This document shows, piece after piece, positions 1-4,987 of a stretch of DNA of 7,019 nucleotides. The DNA lies in the NCBI GenBank assembly GCA_964575715.1, contig CAZNSG010000228.1, positions 1-7,019 of the forward strand, in the 5' to 3' direction. A program made the translations under genes and the position numbers. Each line of letters starts with the position of its first letter. The stretch's first letter is position 1. Under the pieces are notes generated by a model that had not been told where the DNA came from, ran no database searches, and was given only the letters and a program-made list of their open reading frames with translations. This stretch comes from PNAI01 sp964575715. GTDB lineage: Bacteria > Pseudomonadota > Alphaproteobacteria > Rhizobiales > Xanthobacteraceae.

Positions 1-156
1 CACGCCAAAAACAGGAGCATCATGGCTCGGACAGGGCGCGCGCAAGTCGCAATAAACGCGATCAGGCGCCTGCTGCGCACGGATGCCGTCAAAAACACAT
101 CACGCCCGTGGCTGTGGAACTCAGTCCGACAGGCTGCTAGCAGACCGCTCGCTTCA
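1..156. other. Left edge without a confident gene
   Basis: No gene can be assigned with confidence. On the minus strand an open frame continues past the left window edge. It could start at GTG (98-96) or at the double ATG (23-21, 20-18). It reads through a partly hydrophobic stretch with arginines in front (RRLIAFIA, then MMLLFLA), as a signal peptide or first membrane helix would, so the 5' end of a leftward gene is possible. Neither start has a clear Shine-Dalgarno. On the plus strand an ATG at 22 has AGGAG four bases upstream, but that frame runs into the palindromic repeats and its product resembles nothing known. Both readings stay open. Confidence 0.25.
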
Positions 157-243
157 CCTCTCCCCAGCCGAAGTCGGATTTATCCGACTTCGGCCATTCT
201 AAAGTGCCGAACTCGGGTAAACCCGAGTGCGGGCGGGGAGAGG
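157..243. repeat. Palindromic intergenic repeat, copy 1 (two hairpins in an outer stem)
   Basis: An 87-bp unit with three nested pairings. The outer stem is CCTCTCCCC (157-165) with GGGGAGAGG (235-243), a perfect 9 bp. Inside are hairpin A, GCCGAAGTCGGA (167-178) with TCCGACTTCGGC (183-194) around TTTA, 12 bp and perfect, and hairpin B, CCGAACTCGGGT (207-218) with ACCCGAGTGCGG (221-232), with one mismatch. The fold is a three-way junction. A second copy begins 206 bp downstream. Units with CCTCTCCCC-type borders are common between genes in Hyphomicrobiales, from general knowledge; the family name was not checked. Confidence 0.8.
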
Positions 244-260
244 TCGCCCGCCCAACGGGT

Positions 261-275
261 CCGGCCAAAGGCCGG
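261..275. repeat. Short GC-rich hairpin in the spacer between repeat copies
   Basis: CCGGCC (261-266) and GGCCGG (270-275) form a perfect 6-bp stem around AAA. A second small stem, CGCCC (291-295) with GGGCG (299-303), follows. The spacer between the two large repeats is thus also made of palindromes, with no sign of coding. Confidence 0.55.
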
Positions 276-313
276 CCCGATGGTAAACTCCGCCCGCTGG
301 GCGAAGGCGTGGC

Positions 314-358
314 GGGTGAGGGGTTATGGTCTAACGAGAGTCCTAGACCCCCTCACCC
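314..358. repeat. Inverted repeat between the two palindromic units
   Basis: GGGTGAGGGG (314-323) pairs perfectly with CCCCTCACCC (349-358), 10 bp. Within the loop GGTCTA (328-333) can alternatively pair with TAGACC (344-349). The right arm runs directly into copy 2 of the large repeat, so the whole of 157-449 looks like one mosaic of palindromes. Confidence 0.65.
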
Positions 359-362
359 CAAC

Positions 363-449
363 CCTCTCCCCAGCCGAAGTCGGATTTATCCGACTTCGGC
401 CAGTCTAAATGCCGAACTCGGGTAAACCCGAGTTCGGGTGGGGGGAGGG
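363..449. repeat. Palindromic intergenic repeat, copy 2
   Basis: Second copy of the unit at 157-243. Hairpin A is identical (373-384 with 389-400, loop TTTA). Hairpin B is perfect here (CCGAACTCGGGT 412-423 with ACCCGAGTTCGG 426-437), repairing the mismatch of copy 1. The outer stem is weaker: CCTCTCCCC (363-371) faces a G-run with one A (440-449) and needs a G-T wobble. The copies differ by a few substitutions and one base of length between the hairpins. This copy lies 48 bp beyond the thpR stop codon and could stabilise or end that transcript. Confidence 0.8.
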
Positions 450-454
450 AGCGC

Positions 455-471
455 GCTGCCGTCGCGGCAGC
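455..471 (-). terminator. Hairpin just downstream of thpR
   Basis: GCTGCC (455-460) and GGCAGC (466-471) form a 6-bp stem with a 5-base loop, 26 bases past the thpR stop. No T-run follows on the minus strand, so it is not a classical intrinsic terminator. It may act with the larger hairpins at 373-437 in protecting the 3' end. The role is inferred. Confidence 0.3.
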
Positions 472-496
472 CGCTTCAATCTCAATGGATCAGACT

Positions 497-1033
497 CTAG
501 TTTGCGAACGGGTAACTGGCTTCGACCACATAAGGCCCGCCGCCAACGGAAGCACGCGACGAGAACAGCACAAAACGCGAGACCAGGAACGCCATCGAGC
601 GGAACCCTGCCCGGTTGGAAAGATAATCCGCCACCTGCCGGTTGGTAGAATCGCGCAGCCGCGCCAGGGTGACATGCGGCGTGTATTTGCGCCCATCCGG
701 CTCCAGCCCGACCCGCTGCATCAGGCGCTCGTGCGCGGCCTGCAGCTCCAAGACCGGCTGCGCGGGCGCGATCGCCGCCACCAAAGCCCGCGGTTTGCGC
801 CCGCCGAACGAGGAGAGACCGTCAAGGCGAAGCTCAAACGCGCCGCGCCTGACCTTGCCCAGCATGGAGGCGACCTCTTGCGCGATGACATCGTCGACAT
901 CGCCGATGAAGCGCAGCGTGAGATGATAGTTCTCGGGATCGACCCAGCGCGCGCCGGGCAGACCGCCGCGCAGCATCGCTAGCGACTGACCCACATCAGC
1001 GGGGATTTCGAGTCCGGTAAACAGGCGGGGCAT
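497..1033 (-). CDS. thpR: RNA 2',3'-cyclic phosphodiesterase (ThpR/LigT, 2H superfamily)
   Basis: A 178-residue cytoplasmic 2H phosphoesterase. The family opens 2',3'-cyclic phosphates on RNA ends and in vitro joins tRNA halves through a 2'-5' bond. Both signature HxTx motifs are present: HLTL at residues 37-40 (in NYHLTLRFIG) and HVTL at 120-123 (in YTPHVTLAR), at the usual spacing. The N-terminus MPRLFTGLEIP is the typical first strand, and length matches the family. The start is the ATG at 1033-1031; no strong Shine-Dalgarno precedes it, but the protein begins where the fold does. A repeat element ends 17 bp upstream of the start, so the native leader may have been replaced. Identity is firm; the physiological RNA substrate is not known for most members. 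Confidence 0.92.
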   Translation of the reverse strand: MPRLFTGLEIPADVGQSLAMLRGGLPGARWVDPENYHLTLRFIGDVDDVIAQEVASMLGKVRRGAFELRLDGLSSFGGRKPRALVAAIAPAQPVLELQAAHERLMQRVGLEPDGRKYTPHVTLARLRDSTNRQVADYLSNRAGFRSMAFLVSRFVLFSSRASVGGGPYVVEASYPFAN

Positions 1034-1042
1034 CGCGGCGGT

Positions 1043-1048
1043 ATATTA
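1043..1048 (-). promoter_or_regulatory. Possible -10 box for thpR
   Basis: The minus strand reads TAATAT here, 9 bases before the thpR start codon, close to a -10 consensus. No convincing -35 hexamer lies 16-18 bases further upstream, inside the repeat element. The short distance to the ATG would leave almost no leader. Weak support. Confidence 0.2.
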
Positions 1049-1206
1049 GCAGTCTGTTGAAAAACTCTCGATAGTCATTCCGGGACGGCCGAAGGCCGGA
1101 CCCGGAATCCAGAAACACCCGCAAGATGTGCATCTGGATTCCGGGTTCGCGGACTTCGTCCGCGCCCCCGAATGACTGCTGTTGGGATTTTCAGCAAACC
1201 GTTAGC
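1046..1206. mobile_element. MITE-like element with imperfect terminal inverted repeats and possible 5-bp target duplication
   Basis: A non-coding block of about 151 bp (1051-1201) bounded by TTAGC on both sides (1046-1050 and 1202-1206). Its ends are imperfect inverted repeats: GTCTGTTGAAAAACTC (1052-1067) matches the complement of 1184-1199 at 12 of 16 bases. Inside are further nested palindromes: AGTCATTC/GAATGACT (1073-1080, 1170-1177), a perfect 14-bp pair ACCCGGAATCCAGA/TCTGGATTCCGGGT (1100-1113, 1133-1146), and two small hairpins (1086-1098; CGCGGAC/GTCCGCG 1148-1164). No transposase is encoded. The TGTTGAAAAA end recalls IS5/IS1182-type insertion sequence ends from memory, unverified. 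It could instead be a plain intergenic palindromic repeat whose TTAGC flanks match by chance. Confidence 0.5.
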
Positions 1207-1216
1207 GCATGATCCC

Positions 1217-1250
1217 AAAAAATTCGACGAGGGCTACGCCCTGAACCGAA
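1217..1250 (-). terminator. Candidate intrinsic terminator of the TIR-STAND gene
   Basis: On the minus strand AGGGC-GTA-GCCCT (1242-1230) forms a 5-bp stem with a 3-base loop. An outer TTCG/CGAA pairing (1250-1247 with 1226-1223) lies around it, and six T follow (1222-1217). It begins 28 bases past the stop codon of the upstream minus-strand gene. The stem is short and the outer pairing needs an internal loop, so strength is uncertain. Confidence 0.45.
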
Positions 1251-1277
1251 GAAAGAAAGACGTAAAGAGGTGAAGAA

Positions 1278-4097
1278 CTAAGGGGTAAGCGTCCTCCCGA
1301 GACGGAAACCGAGATGGTTGTCCCGATAGTCGGTGTCCCACCCTCTGCGGCCGGCCGAACGGAGGTACCGAGGATCGCCGAACCAGGAAGCGCCGCGAAC
1401 GATATGGCGACTGCAATCTTTGTTAGTTCTCGCCGAGCCATCAGTCGGCGCTCCGATGTAATTGTCCTGATTGCAATCCAGCACCCACTCCCAAACGTTG
1501 CCTTGCATATCGTGCAGGCCGAACGCATTGGCAGCAAATGAGCCTACGGGAGCCGCCTTTTTACCGTCCCATCGGCTGCCGCAACCAACACAATTTGCGT
1601 TTCCTTTGCCCACCTCGTCGCCCCATGGATAGGCCTTATCGCCGCCGGCACGTGCCGCGTACTCCCATTCGGCCTCGGAGAGCAGCCGATACGGCTTGCC
1701 GGTGTGCTTGGAGAGCCACGTCACATATTCCTGAGCATCGTCCCAGTTGACGTTCACCACCGGCTGCGTGCCGCGTCCCCAACCTTGATCGCCCGGCTTT
1801 ATCTTGCACCCGCCAAGCTCGAAGCAGGCATCCCATTCGTCGAACGTTACTTCGAACTTGGAGACGGCGTACGGTCTTGCAATTGTGACCTTATGCTGCG
1901 GCTCCTCATTGTTATCTCGGCCTTTTTCATCCGCGGCCGATCCCATCACGAATTCACCCCCCGGCACGACGAGCATCTCGGGGCAGTGAGTACACTCCTT
2001 AAATGTGTCCTTCGGCATGAGAGCACGCTCAGCTGATGTCGTGAGCACTTTGGGCGACCATACGTCAGCAAGGACACTTATTCGTACTTTTAGGTGTGAC
2101 TCGTTCAACATGCCTCGATAGGCCAACCCGGCGATGACGCCGATGATGCCGACGAACAGAACACCCGCGAGGGCTCGCATTCGAAGCATTCGTTCTCTTG
2201 CTGCCCTCTCGCGCTTAACGCTGAGCTCAATGAATTCTCTGTCGAGTTTGGGCAAATCCTCCGCGCGTTTTGAGAGCCAACTTTGCGCCTGTGCCAGCGC
2301 CAAGCCCATGAGTAGCGCGTCGTTCTTGGAATTCTCCGGTGCTGCTTGCCACGTGCGGCGTTCGCCTTCGAGCCCACTTCGCCAGGCGAGTAATTCACGC
2401 TCGGATGCAATCCAGCCGCGAAGTTTCTCCCAACGGCGGAAGATTGCTTCGTGCGCCACCTCCGCATAGGGTTCGCCGGCTATTGGCATGCCCTTAACTT
2501 CGCTCGCGGTGACCAGCGGCGTCACCGCCGTTTCACCAGCCTCCGGCGTTGCGGTGATGAGCAGCCGGTACGGATGGTCGGCAAGCTCGGAAACGAGACG
2601 CCATTCCTCGTCCGTGAACTCAGAGCGCAACGCGCGACGCCGTGTCGGCTCCCCGTCCTCGCGCACCGTGACAAGCTTGAGCGTGAAAATACGTCGAAGC
2701 GAATCCTCGGATTTTGTTTCGCGCGTAAGGAAGGCATCAGCACGCTCCACCAGTACACCCCCAAGCTCGATTGATTGCGCCGACAACCGCAATATGGCGT
2801 CGCCGCGCTTGACCATCTGCGTCCACATGTCGTCGAGGAGGTAAGACAGAAGTGGCAGTGCGCCCGTATCCTTCGTGGATTCCGCCGCGGCGCGCTGGGC
2901 GATATCGGCCGCAAGGCGATCGGTCTCGAAGTGGGCGGAGAGAAGCTGAGCCGGCCGGCTTATGACCTCGCGCAGTTCGGCCTCGCGCAAGGGCGGCACA
3001 TCGATTTTTCGGTATGCATTGAATAGCGGCTCGTCATTTTGCAGCGCGCCGAGAAAATCGGATCGAATGCTCATGAGCGCGCGCAGGCGCGGGTCGCCGA
3101 GTCCTTGCGCTATCACTTCCGAGAAGCGGCGGCGCTGGCGCTCCTCGGCACGCACGTAAAGCTCCTCGCCCTGATCGACATAGAGGAAAAACGCCGGCGG
3201 TTTCGGCTGTTGAAGCTCCTCGTAGCGCCGCTCGGTCGCATCCAGGAGATCGCGAAGGCTCAGCTTACCGTCGCGCAGCGCTTCCGCCCAATCCGCTTGC
3301 CGCCTAGCCCAAAGCGGATCAGTCGCTTCGAACTGCCAGGTGCGAAGAAACGGTTCGACCAGCGCCTTGAGCGGCTCGGTTCCCGGCCGCAGCTTGATGA
3401 AGCACCAACGGCGGCTGTCGTGAAAGACCGGCGGCCACGGGCCTTTATCCTTGACATTTTCCGGCCAGCCTTGTCGCACGAGCGAAGCCAACACGCCGGA
3501 CTGCGCCAGCGATGATTTGCCGACACCGGAATTTCCCAGAAGGATGGGAAGCTGGTCCGGCGTCGCCTCAAGCGCCCTGATCACTTCGACGGTCTTGCGC
3601 TCCCGCCCGAAGAAGAAGTCGCTGTCGGCCTCGGTCATCGCGGCGAGCCCGCGATAGGGCGCGGTGTGCCGCCACAGTTCGCCCGGGAGCGCCCCTCCAC
3701 CCGCGGCTGCGTCCATCAGCAGCGCTATATTTTGTTCAGACGCGGGATTGGCCGTGATGATCCAGTGCAGCTGCCGCAGAAACGGCAATCCAGGCGCTGG
3801 CTGATCCTTGAGCAGCACAAGGATGACGGGGAAGTCCTTCGCCTTTACGCGCTTGTCGAGCGCCTCGTAATATTCCATGACCTGCCAAGGCCCGAGTCCA
3901 TTTTCGCCGACGAGCAGGACGAAGGCGGTGGCCTCTTCGATGGCCTTGGCCAGCTCCGGCAACCAATAGCCGCCCGCACGCAGGTTTTTGGGCGCAAAGA
4001 AAATATGCGCGCCGGCGTCCTTGCGCCTGAGCGCCGCCTCCAGCGCCTGCATCGACGCGAGGTCTTGCGAATTGTAGCTGAGAAACCAGCGCCGCAT
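1278..4097 (-). CDS. TIR - nSTAND1 NTPase - transmembrane - FGE-sulfatase-fold protein (putative defence/conflict protein)
   Basis: A 939-residue protein with four modules. (1) TIR, residues 2-115: starts RRWFLSYNSQD; W71-x3-E75 in GPWQVMEYYEAL matches the WxxxE of NAD-cleaving TIRs (SARM1 DWVHKE), so NADase activity is likely. (2) nSTAND1 NTPase, about 147-625: PYRGLAAMTEADSDFFFGRE, Walker A GNSGVGKS (188-195), Walker B LYVDQGEE (305-312), arginine in SIRSDF (about 345), GALPLLSYLLDDMW (412-425), AHEAIFRRW. (3) Basic helix, then a membrane segment at 642-660. (4) FGE fold, 706-936, with GGEFVMGS, LLSEAEWEYAARAG, GNVWEW, VRGASW and LGFRL, but no catalytic cysteine pair. The ATG at 4097 is chosen because AGGA lies 7 bases upstream and the first TIR strand follows at once; a GTG at 4199 would add 34 residues read from a palindromic repeat. 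Such STAND proteins usually switch from sensing to effector activation; trigger unknown. Confidence 0.9.
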   Translation of the reverse strand: MRRWFLSYNSQDLASMQALEAALRRKDAGAHIFFAPKNLRAGGYWLPELAKAIEEATAFVLLVGENGLGPWQVMEYYEALDKRVKAKDFPVILVLLKDQPAPGLPFLRQLHWIITANPASEQNIALLMDAAAGGGALPGELWRHTAPYRGLAAMTEADSDFFFGRERKTVEVIRALEATPDQLPILLGNSGVGKSSLAQSGVLASLVRQGWPENVKDKGPWPPVFHDSRRWCFIKLRPGTEPLKALVEPFLRTWQFEATDPLWARRQADWAEALRDGKLSLRDLLDATERRYEELQQPKPPAFFLYVDQGEELYVRAEERQRRRFSEVIAQGLGDPRLRALMSIRSDFLGALQNDEPLFNAYRKIDVPPLREAELREVISRPAQLLSAHFETDRLAADIAQRAAAESTKDTGALPLLSYLLDDMWTQMVKRGDAILRLSAQSIELGGVLVERADAFLTRETKSEDSLRRIFTLKLVTVREDGEPTRRRALRSEFTDEEWRLVSELADHPYRLLITATPEAGETAVTPLVTASEVKGMPIAGEPYAEVAHEAIFRRWEKLRGWIASERELLAWRSGLEGERRTWQAAPENSKNDALLMGLALAQAQSWLSKRAEDLPKLDREFIELSVKRERAARERMLRMRALAGVLFVGIIGVIAGLAYRGMLNESHLKVRISVLADVWSPKVLTTSAERALMPKDTFKECTHCPEMLVVPGGEFVMGSAADEKGRDNNEEPQHKVTIARPYAVSKFEVTFDEWDACFELGGCKIKPGDQGWGRGTQPVVNVNWDDAQEYVTWLSKHTGKPYRLLSEAEWEYAARAGGDKAYPWGDEVGKGNANCVGCGSRWDGKKAAPVGSFAANAFGLHDMQGNVWEWVLDCNQDNYIGAPTDGSARTNKDCSRHIVRGASWFGDPRYLRSAGRRGWDTDYRDNHLGFRLGRTLTP
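2118..2174 (-). other. Transmembrane segment separating NTPase and FGE modules
   Basis: Residues 642-660 (ALAGVLFVGIIGVIAGLAY) are an uninterrupted hydrophobic stretch of about 19 residues. They are preceded by a strongly basic helix (KRERAARERMLRMR) and followed by a less charged segment. By the positive-inside rule the TIR and NTPase modules would be cytoplasmic and the FGE module periplasmic. Topology is inferred. Confidence 0.75.
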
Positions 4098-4104
4098 GCC
4101 GCGA

Positions 4105-4108
4105 TCCT
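4105..4108 (-). promoter_or_regulatory. Ribosome binding site deciding the TIR-STAND start
   Basis: The minus strand reads AGGA here, 7 bases before the ATG at 4097-4095. The alternative starts further upstream (ATG 4169, GTG 4199) lack a properly spaced site; the ATG at 4169 has CAGG directly touching it. Confidence 0.5.
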
Positions 4109-4166
4109 GGGGCAACCAATGAAATATCCCGAATTCTAGAGCGTGATTGTGCAAAATGAAACCACG

Positions 4167-4216
4167 CATCCTGGGCGCAGCACAGCGCTCACGCTGCACC
4201 GCATCCGGGACACGAA
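4167..4216. repeat. Intergenic palindromic repeat upstream of the TIR-STAND gene
   Basis: CAGCG (4183-4187) and CGCTG (4192-4196) form a hairpin with loop CTCA. It is flanked by two related blocks, GCATCCTGG (4167-4175) and GCATCCGGG (4200-4208), which match at 8 of 9 bases. The following GGGACACGA is a familiar flank of interspersed repeats in Bradyrhizobium-like genomes, from memory only. It lies in the 161-bp gap between the tesA stop and the TIR-STAND start, where the promoter of the latter would be expected. Confidence 0.45.
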
Positions 4217-4258
4217 CTATATCTGCGTCACAGCGATTCCACTCACATCGATACCGCT

Positions 4259-4987
4259 CTAGCGCCGCGCGCGCACCCGCGCAATGAGTTCTTCCGCCTT
4301 CGGCAGTATACGCACGGCGATGACATCGACGCCTGCCTGGTTCGGATGAATTCCGTCGCGCAGGTTGAGCTTTGGATTGGCCGCGACCCCGTCGAGAAAG
4401 AACGAATAGAAGACCAGCCGATAGGCCGAGGCAAGATCGGGAAATATCGCATCGAAGGCGCGCCGATAGTCCGGACCCATGTTCGGCGGCGCCCGCATGC
4501 CGGCGAGCAGCACTTCGATGCCGCGGCCTTTGAGCGTGCGCACGATGTCTTCGAGCGCCTTGCGGGTGATTTTGGGATCAATGCCGCGCAGCGCATCGTT
4601 GGCGCCGAGCTCGAGGATCACCGCTTCGGTGCCGGGGAGCACCGACCAGTCGAGCCGGGCAAGCCCGCCGGAGGCGGTGTCGCCGGAGACCCCGGCATTG
4701 GCGATGTCGACGGCGTGACCCTTGGCTTTGAGCGCGTGTTCCAGCCTGGCCGGGAACGCGGCCCAGGCCGGCAGCTGATAGCCTGCGGTCAATGAATCTC
4801 CCAGCGCCACGATCTTGACCGGGCGATCGTTGGCCAGTCCTGCGCCGGAGGCGAGCGCAATCGTGACCCCTGCCAAAGCCATCGCACCCACAAGGCGCTG
4901 GACCAGACGGTAACGCTTCCCATATGAGCGGGGTTCACATGAGCCAAGTTCTGTTGGACCAAGAGACGCGCGGGTGTAAGACCACAT
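4259..4987 (-). CDS. tesA: Secreted SGNH/GDSL arylesterase-lysophospholipase (TesA type)
   Basis: An SGNH-fold serine hydrolase acting on aryl esters, thioesters or lysophospholipids in the periplasm. With the ATG at 4987 it has 242 residues. The four SGNH blocks are clear: GDSLTAG with nucleophile S65, ANAGVSGDT (oxyanion glycine), GAND with N130, and DGIHPN with D211 and H214. A signal peptide lies near residues 24-52 (KRYRLVQR, then a hydrophobic run ending GLA). The n-region before it is unusually long, so a later start (GTG 4891 or ATG 4882) is possible, but those lack basic residues and a good ribosome site. The 4987 ATG has GAGGTG six bases upstream, inside the divergent ybbA. Divergence from ybbA/ybbP is the same arrangement as in E. 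coli. Identity is firm, the start is not. Confidence 0.9.
   Translation of the reverse strand: MWSYTRASLGPTELGSCEPRSYGKRYRLVQRLVGAMALAGVTIALASGAGLANDRPVKIVALGDSLTAGYQLPAWAAFPARLEHALKAKGHAVDIANAGVSGDTASGGLARLDWSVLPGTEAVILELGANDALRGIDPKITRKALEDIVRTLKGRGIEVLLAGMRAPPNMGPDYRRAFDAIFPDLASAYRLVFYSFFLDGVAANPKLNLRDGIHPNQAGVDVIAVRILPKAEELIARVRARR

Noticed and set aside
22..408. Plus-strand frame of 128 codons with AGGAG four bases before its ATG
   Set aside because: It runs straight through both palindromic repeats and its product is arginine/proline-rich without a recognisable domain; most likely chance in GC-rich DNA.
157..449. CRISPR array or tRNA-like cluster suggested by the repeated hairpins
   Set aside because: There are only two copies, the units are 87 bp with a 119-bp palindromic spacer, and no tRNA consensus or cas gene is visible.
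485..982. Plus-strand frame of 165 codons opposite thpR
   Set aside because: It lies wholly antisense to thpR, whose product has both HxTx motifs; the plus-strand product resembles nothing and is a GC-rich shadow.
1278..1400. Complete diversity-generating retroelement
   Set aside because: The protein end has the right layout, but no template repeat or reverse transcriptase lies in the window, so only a possible remote target is reported.
1278..1997. FGE module as an active formylglycine-generating enzyme for a sulfatase
   Set aside because: The catalytic cysteines after the GGSW-like motif are absent, no sulfatase gene is nearby, and the module is fused to a TIR-STAND protein.
4098..4199. 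Longer TIR-STAND protein starting at GTG 4199
   Set aside because: The extra 34 residues are read from a palindromic repeat, precede the first TIR strand, and have no good ribosome site; ATG 4097 fits better.
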